Below, in pieces: positions 33,900-45,419 of a stretch of DNA of 64,000 nt. The stretch covers positions 36,570,783 through 36,634,782 of the forward strand of contig NC_059301.1 of the NCBI RefSeq assembly GCF_017591435.1. Reading direction: 5' to 3'. The stretch's first letter is position 1. Each line of letters opens with the position of its first letter. The position numbers and the translations under genes are program-made. The stretch is from Portunus trituberculatus (Eukaryota; Arthropoda; Malacostraca; Decapoda; Portunidae). The notes under the pieces were generated by a model. That model saw only the letters and a program-made list of their open reading frames with translations. It ran no database searches and was not told where the DNA came from.

Positions 33900-35320
33900 G
33901 CAGCTTTCTCTCGTCTCCGGCGACATCGTGGGGACCCACAGTGCCTGGAAGCTTTTCGGCGATGCCGAGCTCGGGCCCGCCGCATTTTGAAAGAGGCACA
34001 AAGAGCCTCGTGGAAAGCCTATGTCTCTTCCATAAACGTCCGCACCCTCTTACGGATGTCTTCAACAAAGTCCGCCGAATTGCTGGGAAGTATTCTGCTC
34101 CTTCCCCACCAATTTTGTTGTCTGCTGGGCGAACGGTGGCAGACCCTAGGAATGTCGCTGACCTCTTCGCGGAGCACTTTGCCAGTGTTTCCCAGAGGCA
34201 TCCTGCAGCTCCGGGCGCACGTCACCGCCAGAGAATGGAATCTCTCGGCATAAACTTTTCTTCCGCTGGAGGGAGTCTTATAATGTCCCTTTCTCTGCTT
34301 CCGAGTTGCGGACCGCTTTGTCCCAGTGTCACGACTCTTCTCCTGGGCCAGATGATATACCTTATGCCTTCTTGCGCCACATGTCTGACACTGCTTTTAA
34401 CTTTCTTTTAAATCTTTATAATATGATTTGGCATACCGGTGACTTTCCATCTTCTTGGGCTGTGGCAGTGGTTCTCCCATTTCCGAAGCCTGGGAAAGAT
34501 AATCTCCAGGCTACGAACTACCGTCCTATATCTTTAACGTCCTGTATTTGCAAAGTGTTAGAAAAGATGGTAAATATAAGACTCATGTGGTATTTGGAGA
34601 GGGAAGTACTTGTCACCGGTACAGTACGGCTTCCGAAAGATGAGGTCTACTACTGATGCTCTTTTATCCCTAGAGTCTTCCATTTGTGAGGCCTTCGCTA
34701 ATCACCACCATCAAGTAACAGTCTTTTTTGACCTGGAGAAGGCCTACGACACGGCTTGGTGTCATGGCATTTTACAGTCTTTGTTTAATTTTGGCCTTCG
34801 GGGCCACCTTCCTATTTTTATCCAGCAGTTTTTATCCAGACGTTTTTTACGGGTTCGAGTTGGGAGTGTTCTCTCCGATGCTACAGCTTTAAATGACGGT
34901 GTCCCACAGGGAAGTATTCTTAGTGTTACGCTATTCGCAGTTGCAATAAATGGTGTTATAGATACTCTACCGGATGGCATTCACAGTTCTTTATATGTGG
35001 ACGACTTGTGCATCTCTTTTGCTGCTTCTAGGATGTCACTGATTGAGCGCAAGCTCCAACTGGCGATCAATAGGGTGTCCAGTTGGGCCAACATGAACGG
35101 TTTTCGATTCTCCACCTCGAAGACCGTAGCCATGCATTTTGTCGCAACCGTGGTGTCCATCCAGACCCGGATTTATACCTCGCCAATAGACGCCTCTCAT
35201 GCGTGGAGGCGACTCGATATCTTGGCCTTTTATTTGACAACCGTCTCACCTGGGTTCCCCATTTTCGCTCTCTTAAGGCGTCTTGTCGGCAGGCACTATC
35301 CCTTCTTCGGGTTTTAAGTC
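33900..35320 (+). pseudogene. LINE D reverse transcriptase
   Basis: Contains DSSPGPDDIPYAFLRHMSD, VVLPFPKPGKDNLQATNY, RPISLTSCICKVLEKMV, then VQYGFRKMRSTTDALLSL, TVFFDLEKAYDTAW, GVPQGSILSVTLF and the catalytic LYVDD at 34994-35005. Frame changes are near 34620 and 35130. The catalytic residues are intact. Confidence 0.88.
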
Positions 35321-36718
35321 ATACCTCTTGGGGTGCGGACAGGGACACGTTGCTGTTGCTTCACCGTACACTCATACTTCCGAAGCTGGAATACGGCTGT
35401 GAGATCTACTCATCCGCAACAGATGCACGACTACGCTCGCTTGACCCCGTGCATCATGCTGGGGTCCGCTTGGCTACGGGTGCATTTCGGACATCTCCAA
35501 TACCTAGCCTTCTAGTGGATGCTGGTTTCTGGCCGCTCGACCTCCGGCGCCAGTCTTCGATGCTCCGGTGTTGGTTTCGCACCCACCGTCTGCCTGATTT
35601 TGTCCCCTGTGTGTCAATGTTGCGGGACTCGCGCTCGCAGGCGTATGTCACTCGACCGAGTCTCCCTAAACCTTTTGGCCTACGTGTTGCAAATCTCATG
35701 GCAGAGTTATCTATCGACCCCACTCCTGTGTACTCTTTCCGTCTCCCGCGAGTTGGTTATTGGCAGCTTCCTGTTATCTCATTATGCCCTGCCATGGATG
35801 GCAAGAAGGATTTTCTGCCAGCTCTGTCCCACACACGGTTTTAGAACACTTTTTTATGCATTCTGATGATATCCCTGTTTTTACTGATGGCTCCAAATCC
35901 GACTCAGGCGTTGGATTTAGTGTGGTTTTCCCCTCTTTTTATCGGTCTGGCAGCCTTCCTTCAGTGGCGTCCGTTTTACTGCGGAGCTGTCTGCCATAGT
36001 CCTAGCTTTACAAATAATTTTTACTCTACCGGTTTCGTCTTTTACAATTTTTAGTGACTGTCGCAGTGCTCTTACTTCTCTCTCTTGCACTATATCCTTT
36101 AACCCTTTGGTTTTATCAGCCCTGGAGTGGCTATACCTTCTTACACAACGAGGATATCGTGTTGGGTTCTGTTGGGTTCCTGGTCACGTTGGTGTTCCAG
36201 GGAATGAACACGCAGATCGCCTCGCTAAAGAGGCAGCAAGTCGCGCTCCATCTCCTGCGTCTGTTCCGTTTCGAGATGTCTTTCCTTTAATTCGTGAGGC
36301 AGTTGCAGCAATCTGGCAGAGGAGATGGCTAACGAGGGTCGCAACCTCGAAAATGGGAGAGATCACTATTTCCTCTATCCCTCACTGGACATACACCCAT
36401 GTTTGAGATCGACGTTTACAGACTTTATTGCCGCGACTGCGTATGGGTCACACGTACCTTACACAGAGGTACCTGTTGAACAGGGACCCTCAACCTTACT
36501 GTGATGACTGCCTGGTGCCGCTTACCGTGCGGCACCTATTGGTAGAGTGCCCTAGTTTGATAGAGTTACGACACCGCTACCTCTACCGCTGTCGCGGTAG
36601 AGATAACGGTGTCTATTATATCTCAAAGGTCCTTGGACCAAAGTGTCTGGCCCAAGGCCATGACGTTTTAGATTTTTGGGAGAAGCTGGCCTTCTCCCAA
36701 AGCTGTGATTTTATTTAA
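35083..36718 (+). pseudogene. LINE D connection, RNase H and zinc-binding C-terminus
   Basis: After RRLSCVEATRYLGLLFDN and TLILPKLEYGCEIYSSA, the RNase H domain starts with VFTDGSKSDSGVG near 35880. It ends GFCWVPGHVGVPGNEHADRL (36155-36215), with the conserved His and Asp. The last part reads QPYCDDCLVPLTVRHLLVEC, a CCHC finger ending I/R1-type polymerases. The segments need several frame changes. The stop is at 36718. Confidence 0.85.
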
Positions 36719-37030
36719 TTTTAATATATGTATTTTAATGTTTTATGTATATTATTGTAGCTTTTTGTTTTTAATTACCATTAATTTTATCGTTTTTACT
36801 TGTTTTAGCTATTTTATGCATTTTATTTAATTTTATTATATGTATTTTTAATGTTTTATTGAATTTTATTGTAGTTTTAGTGTTTTTTGTTACCTTTGAT
36901 TTTATCATTTTTAATTTCTTAGTTTTTATAAACTACATTGTATTAAGTAAAATATCGTAGCGGCGCCATATGACCGTTGATGTTGCGGCGCCTAAAATTA
37001 AAATCCATCCATCCATCCATCCCTAGAGTT

Positions 37031-38190
37031 CACTTACACATGTACCTGGATGTTCATATGAGCTTCAGGAAGTCTCTCCAAGTCATCCACTATGTTTGAG
37101 ACCTCTATCTACCACGGGTAGCATCATTTCGACTGCCAGCAAATAGGGGCCTGGGGGCTGGCATTCCAGTCCTAAGAATGTTCTCTATATCTGTCGTACG
37201 GTCCTTCATTGACTATGCTGCCTGTTCAGAATGAAATAATGAGGATAATTATAGGATGCCCGAGGACTGCATGGATTGAGGTCCTCTGAGGTGAACTGCA
37301 CATGCCGAGTATTATGTGTAGGGATACAGGAAATTACTTGTCATACAGTTGGTTGGATGCTGTGCATGGACTCTGACTCTCTACTAAAGGGATTACTGAC
37401 ACTCCTGTATCATGATCCTCAGACTCCTACAACTTCATACCTAAGGATGATCTTGGGAGTACTGACAAGTGTAGGTGTAGCCAAGGCCTGTATTAATGTT
37501 ATTATGTCACGCGACATAACCTGCCTGCAATCCTCAGACTCCTACAACTTCATACCTAAGGATGATCTTGGGAGTACTGACAAGTGTAGGTGTAGCCAAG
37601 GCCTGCATTAATGTTGTTATGTCACGCGACATAACCTGCCTGCAATCCTTACCGTGTCTGCAGTCCTTACCGTGTCAGTGTTGATATTCACTCATTGCAT
37701 CAGCCCAAGAGGGACTGGCTCCCTCATGTGCTGCAAGACATGTTCATGACCAAATTGTCCAAGTACCCCCATGCTCAGGCTATTCTTGTTTATTGTGATG
37801 GGTAAATCAATGGCAGCAGGTCCGGATGTGGGCTGTTCATCTGTGGCTACATCTCTGCCAATCACTACACTGACACTGAGGTTTCCAGGTGGCTCCCTGC
37901 AGACATGTCTTCTACTAGGGCAGAACAGAATGCTGCTCTGGAGGCGCTTCATATTGTGGCGCCTCTCCATAAGAATGTTTATTTCTTTGTTGACAGTCAG
38001 GCTTCATTGTGTACTCTTCAGTCTATCTCCCCCGTGGACTGTGAGCTAGTCAATAAATGTCTTGATCTCATCCACGCCCTAGAAGGTGCTGGTGCCACGG
38101 TCCATTTCACATGGATACCCTCTCATGTGGATGTCGGGCTACATGAAAAGACAGACCTTGTGGACACAGTGGACCCTTGGCACTGAGTAT
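37031..38190 (+). pseudogene. LINE C1 RT end and RNase H
   Basis: After the LINE D insertion the RT C-terminus resumes, and RNase H follows with VYFFVDSQASLCTLQS and VHFTWIPSHVDVGLHEKTD (37905-38186). The usual GxxxNEKAD is altered to GLHEKTD. Copy C5 keeps GILLNEKADHL at 52385-52420. Contains the 115-bp tandem duplication at 37416-37645. Confidence 0.75.
37416..37645 (+). repeat. 115-bp tandem duplication within LINE C1
   Basis: 37416-37530 and 37531-37645 are nearly identical, followed by a smaller duplication of TCCTTACCGTGTC (37646-37680). Other LINE C copies carry a single unit (compare 51190-51300). The inner TTATGTCACGCGACATAA is a short hairpin. Confidence 0.85.
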
Positions 38191-38239
38191 ACTTGGGGCT
38201 ATGTTAAGAGTAGCATTAAGGACATTAGCATTAGTGATC

Positions 38240-38337
38240 AGTAGGAGCTTTTATGCCATAGACTCTATGGCATAAAAGCTCCTACTGAAGACAAATGCTA
38301 CTGCCTCTATGCCATAGAGGCAGTAGCATTTGTCTTC
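38240..38337. repeat. Two adjacent perfect palindromes in LINE C1
   Basis: 38240-38286 is a 23-bp stem with a one-base centre, and 38287-38337 is a 25-bp stem with a one-base centre. Copy C5 (about 52515-52560) has the region without duplication. The outer left and outer right pieces together equal one uninterrupted ancestral segment, and the two inner pieces are its reverse complement cut and swapped. Confidence 0.9.
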
Positions 38338-38435
38338 ACTATGGGCATGTCTCCCAGATCTGTGCTTACACTTATTGGAGACACACTGCATCACACGACA
38401 GAGTGCCAATAAGGCTCAAATTAGGATATAAATAC

Positions 38436-39054
38436 TGTGACGAAATGTAGTTGTGTGTATTTATGTATGTGTGTGTGCGAGCGTGTTTTGTGAAGCGAGA
38501 GCGCGAGATGTATCTGCCTAGCCTGGGGTGATGAGGTGAATCCCCGCCAGCTACATTTCACCACTGTTTCGCCTGTTTCCTCTGTGCAGCATGAATGAGG
38601 TGTGAATGAGTGTTTGTTAGGGTGCTTAGATGATTGCTCTAACCGATGCTACCCTTTGTAGTGTGAAAGGTGCCCTGTGAGCTGTGTGGTAGAGGAATTA
38701 ATGTTGCGTGAGAGTTGGAAAGTGTGTGGCGCACAGCTGGACAAGGGGAGTTTTTGTCGCCGCGGGCAGTGAGAGGAGTTGGAGTCTGGCTGCACGTAAA
38801 GAAGGACGTACGCTCGCTCGCTGTATCTCTGTGTTTTCTTTGTGGCCAATAAACTAGAAAAGAAGGTGCCTCTGCCCTGAGTGAGCCCCTGAGTCTTACT
38901 GTCAAGTCCAACTCCCACGATATCCTGGTTGCGGCCCACGAGACCTAGCAGAAGTGGAAGGTGGGGTGCTGTGTAGACAGTCACCGAGTGTAAGTGACCT
39001 ACACCCCGTGGTAAGGACAGCTACAGCAGTATTGGTGTCGGGAGTAGCATAACA
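38436..39054 (+). repeat. Gypsy2 5' LTR
   Basis: Starts TGTGACGAAATGTAG and ends AGTAGCATAACA. It contains CCAATAAACTAG, with an AATAAA polyadenylation signal, near 38848. It aligns to the 3' LTR with several substitutions per 100 bp, so the insertion is not recent. Confidence 0.85.
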
Positions 39055-39078
39055 ACTGGTTTTCAGGAGTGGGATCCT
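39055..39078 (+). promoter_or_regulatory. Gypsy2 primer binding site
   Basis: ACTGGTTTTCAGGAGTGGGA follows the LTR end directly. TGG..CAGGAGTGGGAT resembles the complement of a tRNA-Leu 3' end, partly degraded. tRNA identity is inferred. Confidence 0.5.
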
Positions 39079-39144
39079 GAAATGATAAAGTGTTGTGCAG
39101 TGCTGTGACTTTAAATGACCCGTTGGTATGAACAGTAAGGACCC

Positions 39145-40580
39145 ATGAATGGCGGGAAAACAAGAGGAGGCAAGCGGGACGGTGTTGCACCTAGTGATGG
39201 GGAAATGGAGGAGGAACGCACGATCCCTCCTGAACATGAGGGACAAGTGGTCCTGTGTTCAGTGCAAGAGATGCTTGCCACATGGGGGGAAGTGATGGCC
39301 CGCTAACAGGACACCAGGATGGACTTGATGGCCCACCAACAGGAGGCCATGATGGACATGATGGCCGTGTTCTCGAACAAAGTGCAGCAGTTGGCTACGA
39401 AGGAGGAGCTTACTGCAGTTATGGGATATGAGGATGGAAGCCCTCGAGGCACGAGTGAACGCGTACACCGAGAAAACGTGCACTCGAATAAAGTGAAAGA
39501 AAAATTAAGACGGTGGAGGAGAGACGCTGTGCTGCGCAGAGAAGGCGGCAACGCTGGAGGAGAATATGGTCCGAAAACAGGAGAGCGCGCCAAATCTCGA
39601 CTCTTAGGCAAGGAACAAAACGACTGAGCGTCGCTTAGCTGGAACTGCTACTCTCCCCACCTTGCCACCAGCCACGCCACCACCCTCACCTCCCGTCTCT
39701 CCCCTCATCTCCACTGCCACCCTGGGACACCACTCACTACTGCGACGCCCATAACCTATCCACAGCAGAACATCTGATGGTTAGTTCAGCTAAACGACAC
39801 CCCCAGGGAGCCTGTGTAGATGGGAAGGTCGGTTGTGAGAAGAAAGTGACCGAATATGACGGAAAAGTGTCGTTTAACGCATACCAGGCAAAGTATGAGG
39901 TAATTGTTCGACGTCAGAGGTAGACATGGCAGGAGAAGGACTTTCATTTAGTGAGTGTACTGAAGGGACAGGCGTTGGAGGTGTTGGAGCATTTGACCCC
40001 CTCAGTTGCGGTGTTATGACAGTGTGGCGGGAGCACTACAGCGTCACTTCGGCAGGAGGTGACAATCGGAAGTATTCCGTGCTCAGTTAAAGAATAGGAG
40101 GCGGGGAAAAGACAAAGCCCTTCCTTTTCTACCGCAGGACGTGAAAGCTTTAGTGAGGGGCACGTATCCAACGGCCAAAGAGGACACTGTGGACATGCTG
40201 GCGAAGGACTGCTTCGTGGACACCCTACAAGATCGCGAGCTGCAGATCCACGTCAAGCAGGTGGCACCTAGGAACGTGCATGAGGCTTTGTTTGGCACGG
40301 GCAGTAGAGTTCGAAACCTTCCTAGTGAGCTCTGGTCCTGTCTCCTCATCCCCCAACAACGATTCAGACTGGATGAGTCGCCCGAAGCGTAAGTGGGCCA
40401 GTCAGGCGCAGACAAGTGGCAGGCACCCCAACCAAGCAAGAGGGCGAGCCCTACACCCTTCAAGGGGGCGTGCTTTAACTGGGGACAGCTTGTCCACAAA
40501 AGGCACGAATGCAAGAGCCATGCACGCTCACTGGAGGACGGGAAGCGATGGATTTTCGATGCCTGCTACTGGAGTTGAGG
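39145..40580 (+). pseudogene. Gypsy2 Gag
   Basis: Frames include MDLMAHQQEAMMDMMAVFSN (a coiled-coil-like start), KVSFNAYQAKYEV, then VDMLAKDCFVDTLQDRELQI and HVKQVAPRNVHEALF, matching the Gypsy1 capsid block. One knuckle reads CFNWGQLVHKRHEC with Trp in place of the second Cys. Stops and frameshifts are frequent. Confidence 0.7.
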
Positions 40581-40684
40581 GAAGCAAGGGCACAAGTCCC
40601 CGCGTTCCATCAACCCAAGGAAGTGGTAACACCATCAGGAAACGTGAAGCAGTTGGGAGGTAGGGCAGCCCCCCATCAGGACAA

Positions 40685-41070
40685 GTGGGTGCCCAGAACC
40701 GTCTAAGATGTCGTCAAGTGGCGGCGTCTGACGCTATCAAGGTGGCAGGGAGCATAAATGAACGCCAAGTGGAGATGGTGGTGGATACGGGGGTAAAGAA
40801 GACCTTCGTACGTGAGGGAGTTCTGCCAGGACGTGGTGTGAGGTGTGAGGGTAAACAACTGTGTGGAGTTACGGGAGACTGTATTCAAGTGAAGAGACCT
40901 GTGTGGGTGGACCTAATAGTAGGCAAGGTGACTGAGCACTTGCCAGTAATTTTGGCGAAGATGTAGGATGAGTGCCCGTTGGGGTTAGATTACCTGAACC
41001 GAGTGGGAACATGTGTCGATCTCTTGGAGGGTAGGATGTCAGTGAGAGGGAATGAAGTGCCCCTGAATCC
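40685..41070 (+). pseudogene. Gypsy2 aspartic protease
   Basis: VEMVVDTGVKKTFVREGV is the catalytic site; CPLGLDYLNRVGTCVDLLEG is the C-terminal part. A stop lies between them near 40966. The homologous Gypsy1 protease has the same architecture. Confidence 0.75.
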
Positions 41071-41139
41071 TAGTGAAGAGCTCGCCACGAGGGTAAAAGA
41101 ACCAGCAATGCAGAAACCAGAGCCCGTCAAGTCACGCAG

Positions 41140-42338
41140 ATGGGAAGAGTCACCCGTACCATCACTAACACAGCCACACACCAAATCACACCCACCGCTA
41201 CCTCCACCGCCACCAGTGAGAAGAGAAGCCTAATGGAGCCACCGAAGGGGAAGAAGAGACAGAAGAACCAACAAAAGGGCCTGTCTGCGTACTTAGAAGA
41301 CTTAGCAGGGAGGAGCACTACTCATCTGACAGCTGAGCAGGCAAGTAAAGTGACAGCAAACACAGCATTGCTCGCACAGAACTGTGATGTGTTCTGCAGT
41401 GGGGATTTAGACTTGGGTCGCACATCATTGGTGCAACACCACATCTATACACGAGACAGTCCCTACATCAAGCAGGTGCCTCGTCGGGTTCCACCAGCAA
41501 AGAGAGAAGAGATGGAGAAGTTGATGCGGGAGATGGAAACAATTGATTGATGGTGCGGTCAGACAGTCCATGGTGCTCCCCTGTTGTACTAGTGATGATG
41601 AAAGACGGCACCGGGAGGTTTTTTGTCGACTACCGGGCGCTGAACGCCATCACTGTTCCTGACGCCTACCCTCTCCCGCGCATCGATGACACGTTAGACG
41701 CTCTCAGTAGGGTTCAGTGGTTCTCCACACTACTCTGGACTTAAAGTCAGGGTACCATCAAGTCGAGATGGCACCTGAAGATAAGAAGACAGCCTTCTCG
41801 TGTGGACGGGGCCTGTGGCATTGGAACGTGATGCCATTTGGCCTCATGAACAGCCCTGGGGTCTTTGAGCATCTGATGGAACGTGTTCTGGAAGGAATGC
41901 AGTGGAAGGCAGCAGTTGTATACTTGGATGATGTGTTGGTGTTTGCAAACAGCTTTGAACAAGAGTTAGCAAGACTCACAGAAGTATTCACCCGCCTGAG
42001 GGAGGCTGGTTTGAAGCTGAATCCAAAGAAATGCACCTGTTCAAGTCAGAGGTATCGTTCTTAGGACATGTTGTCTGCAGGAAAGGTGTGAAAACCGACC
42101 TGCTCAAAGTTGCTGCACTAGAAGGGTGGCCAGTTCCTCTGAACGTCTCAGAGCTCTGCAGTTTTCTGGGCCTGTGCACATATTACTGGAGGTTTGTGGC
42201 TAGGTTCGCTATCGTTGCTGCTCCACTGCATCACTTGACTAGGAAGGGAGCATCCTTCCAGTGGAATAACGAGTGCCAACAGGCTTTTGTGACACTGAAG
42301 AGAGTGTTGGTGGTAGCGCCAGTGCCTCCCTACCCTTA
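41140..42338 (+). pseudogene. Gypsy2 reverse transcriptase and start of RNase H
   Basis: SPYIKQVPRRVPPAKREEME, RSDSPWCSPVVLVMMKDG, VDYRALNAITVPDAYPLPRI, TLDLKSGYHQVEMAPEDKK and WNVMPFGLMNSPGVFEHLM, with the catalytic YLDDVLVF near 41921 intact (Gypsy1 has YLND). It ends VVAPVPPYP, where the MITE begins. Frameshifts are at about 41550 and 41745. Confidence 0.85.
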
Positions 42339-42971
42339 GGCCTCCCCCACACGAAGCGATTTTAGAAGCGCGACTTGAGAAGCGCGATTCTGGGTTGACC
42401 CCACACACACAGCGACTGGTGTAGCGACAGCATACCCCCTCCCCCGCCATACCCCCCCATCCCCGCTACTGTACCCACGTGGACTGCCCTCTCATTGGCC
42501 ATAACACCCGCCAATGACGCGGGAAGCTATTTCTATTTCATCTATTGATAATTCGGTATCAAAGCGGTCAGCAGATCCCTGGTCACTCATCTTGCTATGC
42601 GTGGTTGTGATGCACTCCTCCAAGCCAGATGTTACCAGTTACCCCGCACTCCCCTCCCAGCTGCCCCGCGCTCGGACTCCACGTGGAGGAAAACTCTGCC
42701 TGATCGCTCATTGGCTCTAATCTCACCCCGACCAGCCAATGAGATGCAGTGATGAAATCGCGGGAAGCTGTCGCCTCGTATGTGGGGGGGCTTCATAGTA
42801 ACATATGTAATTCGAGTCGCTCGGGAATCGCGCTTCACCAAGGGATATCTCGAGTCGTGCTTCCAACCCAGCGAGTCGCGACCACGTCTGAAGGCTCCAA
42901 TAGACTTGCATTGACTTTGGAGTCGCGCTTCTCAAGTCGCGCTTCTAAAATCGCTTCGTGTGTGGGGGGCC
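42339..42971. mobile_element. Harbinger-like MITE in the Gypsy2 RNase H region
   Basis: Ends are near-perfect inverted repeats of about 49 bp that share ACACGAAGCGATTTTAG and CGCGACTTGAGAAGCG. The flanks are TTA (42336-42338) and TAA (42972-42974), a TWA-type duplication with one mismatch. Removing the element and the left copy joins VPPYP to KPGLLYIVDTDANQ in one frame, as in Gypsy RNase H. At 633 bp it is non-coding. Confidence 0.9.
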
Positions 42972-43470
42972 TAAGCCTGGCCTGCTGTACATTGTGGACA
43001 CGGACGCGAACCAAGAGGGGATAGGTGCCGTGTTTTCACAGCTTCGTGATGGAAAGGAGTATGTGATAGCTCATTATAGCTCGAAGTTCAACAAAGCAGA
43101 GCGAAATTATTGTGTCACATGGAAAGAGCTGGCAGCGGTGATGAAAGTACATACTCACTTCCATCAGTACTTGTAAGGCACACGCTTCACCTTACGCACT
43201 GATCACGCCGCGCTACGGTGGCCGAGGACAATGAAGGAACCAGAAGGACAGCTGGATCAGGAAACTGGAGCAGTACCACTACGAGATTGTACCTCGACCT
43301 GGCAGCAACGCCGAAAGCCTCATCCGCTGCCCTTGTCCACCTGAGTGTGTGCACTGCTAGCGGCAGGAACCTGAAGTGGCTGTGAGGAAAGTGACCGTCG
43401 CTCACAGCCACACTGAAGCAGACGAAAGTTGGAAAAGGGGCCAATGGGAGGACCTTGACCGACCTGTCTC
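42972..43470 (+). pseudogene. Gypsy2 RNase H, C-terminal half
   Basis: KPGLLYIVDTDANQEGIGAV, YVIAHYSSKFNKAERNYCVT and ELAAVMKVHTHFHQYL match the Gypsy1 RNase H. The frame then breaks, but TDHAALRW and VPRPGSNAESLIRC can be read in other frames up to about 43360. The region to 43600 is the connection to integrase. Confidence 0.8.
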
Positions 43471-43599
43471 AAGTGATTGAGTGGTTAGAAGCCAGCAGTG
43501 AAAGGCCTCCCAAAGAGACAGTGTCGTCCAAGAGCTCCATTCAAAAGTGCCTTGTTGACATGTGGGAGGCAATGAGTGCGAGGAGGAATACTGCACCGA

Positions 43600-44604
43600 C
43601 GCTGGACACTTACATAAACAGGAGAAGTGAACTGGCTGGTGGTTATGCCACTCTCTTGGCGTCAGGAACTGCTGAGAGAAATACACAAGGGAAATACTAG
43701 TGACCACTTGGAAGTTAAACGTATGCTCGAGAAGCTTAAACAGCGTGTGTACTGGGTGGGCTTGCGCCGAGATGTGCGAGAATGGTGTAGAACCTGCCGT
43801 GTGTGCGCCACCAAGAAAGGCCCTGCCCGCAAGACTCATGCTTCCATACAGCTGTATCACACTGGTACGCCAATGGAACGTATGGCGGTGGATATAGCTG
43901 GTCCTTTTCCGTGAACAGAAAGGGGAAACAAGGCAGAGACTGGAGCTCAGTTCCTTATGGAGGAGGTGTTTATGCGCTATGGAGTTTCGAGTCGTGGATC
44001 AACCGTGAGTGCTGTAGTCTGCTTGGCATCATTAAGACTCACACTTCCCCTATTAGACCGCCAGAGTGACGGGATGGTGGAGAGGTTTAATGCGACTATT
44101 GTTCACCAGCTGGTCAAATATTGTCACGAAGACCAACACGCCTGGTACGTGTGGGTGCCTTATGTCCTCATGGCTTACCGTTCTGCTGAACATGAGGCCA
44201 CAGGATTCACCCCAGCAAAGCTAATGTTCGGCAGGGAAATGAGGCTACCAGTTGATCTCTTCATGGGCCGTCCTCCGAGTACAGAACTTCCGAACGACTA
44301 TAGCGACTACGTCACCACCATACAGCACCGACTAGAAGAGGCTTACTGCTGGGCGAGGACACACCTGAAGGTGCCAGGCCAGGCGATATGGAGGCATTAC
44401 CAAGGCCGCGCTAGGATTGCTAAGTATCAACCAGGCGACCTGGTCTGGTTACATAACCCAGAGAGAAAGCTTGGTAAGTCACTAAAATTCAAGCCTGACT
44501 GGGAGGGACCTTATACGGTGGCAGAAGTGATATCCGCAGTGAACTACAGACTGGAAATGCCTGGTAGGAAATGGGCAAGCAAAATTGTGCATGTAAAGTT
44601 GTAG
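43600..44604 (+). pseudogene. Gypsy2 integrase
   Basis: Zinc-binding part RVYWVGLRRDVREWCRTCR, then MAVDIAGPFP (first catalytic Asp). A deletion of roughly 60 bp and frameshifts remove or alter the next core segment. DGMVERFNATIVHQL retains the catalytic Glu. The last part has KPDWEGPYTVAEVISAVNYR, a GPY/F module. A Ser/Asp-rich tail follows to 44828. Confidence 0.82.
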
Positions 44605-44991
44605 ACAGACTGTGGAAGCACCTAGACGAGGGAGAGTTTACCTGGGGCACACGTAATGAAGTTGTGTCGAGTGACATTGCAAGTGTGGCTAACAGCAATG
44701 AAGGTGACTGCAGTTCTAGTAGTGATAGTGATAGTAACACTGGTGATAGTGAAAAAGTGAAGGAAATGAAGAAAGAGAACATAAGTCTAGTAGGCTTCCC
44801 AGGAAGAGGAAGCCACCAGCGTGGTTAATTGATTATGTTATTGAAATCTGAAGTAAAGTATAGTAGATTATATGTGCCAAAGTGTCTTTAAAAATTAAGT
44901 ATTTTGTAAAGGAGAAAAGAGTATTTTTAAAGAAATGTGTTATTTAAGTTTATTGTAATTGCTAAGTGAGAAACGTGATAGGACGTCACGT

Positions 44992-45006
44992 TTTAAGGGG
45001 GGATAA
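44992..45006 (+). promoter_or_regulatory. Gypsy2 polypurine tract
   Basis: AAGGGGGGATAA lies immediately before TGTGACGAAATG, the 3' LTR start. It primes plus-strand synthesis in functional elements. Confidence 0.75.
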
Positions 45007-45030
45007 TGTGACGAAATGTAGGTGTGTGTG

Positions 45031-45314
45031 TAATTCACCTCGGTCGTCTGCTGGTCACCCAGCCAGTCTTCCCCATTACGGAGCGAGCTCAGAGCTCATA
45101 GATCGATCTTCGGGTAGGACTGAGACCACAACACACTCCACACACCGGGAAAGCGAGGCCACAACCCCTCGAGTTACATCCTGTACCTACTTTACTGCTA
45201 GATGAACAGGGGCCACACATTAAGAGGCTTGCCCATTTGCCTCGCCGCTTACCGTGATTCGAACCCGGGCCTCTCGATTGTGAGTCGAGTGTGCTAACCA
45301 CTGCACTACGCGGG
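45031..45314 (-). mobile_element. tRNA-derived SINE, second copy
   Basis: Reverse complement of the family at 22315-22609. The tRNA head is at about 45246-45314, and the body ends AATTCACCTCGG at 45031 in plus sense. It inserted into the GT-rich part of the 3' LTR, so its tail and target are both GT/CA-rich. Confidence 0.85.
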
Positions 45315-45419
45315 GTGTGTGTATACTGGCATGCGTACAAGCACATACATAGACATTCACTCAGGCAAAACAACTTTACTATTAATACATATGGGTACAA
45401 AACATGATTTATAGTGGGC

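Larger units (their letters stand above)
33183..37016 (+). mobile_element. LINE D, I-clade-like, with 14-bp target duplication
   Basis: Inserted in LINE C1 and flanked by CCATCCCTAGAGTT at 33169-33182 and 37017-37030. The 3' end is a CCAT tail, so the right boundary is uncertain by a few units. It carries endonuclease, RT, RNase H and a zinc-binding end but lacks ORF1 and the first endonuclease strands, so it is 5' truncated. It is among the better preserved LINEs in the window. Confidence 0.9.

Noticed and set aside
38240..38337. Replication origin or transcription terminator
   Set aside because: The palindromes are best explained as a rearrangement of LINE C sequence seen unrearranged in copy C5.
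41140..44604. Recent active Gypsy2
   Set aside because: Intact YLDD and integrase Glu, but LTRs differ clearly, the integrase core has a deletion and RNase H holds a MITE.
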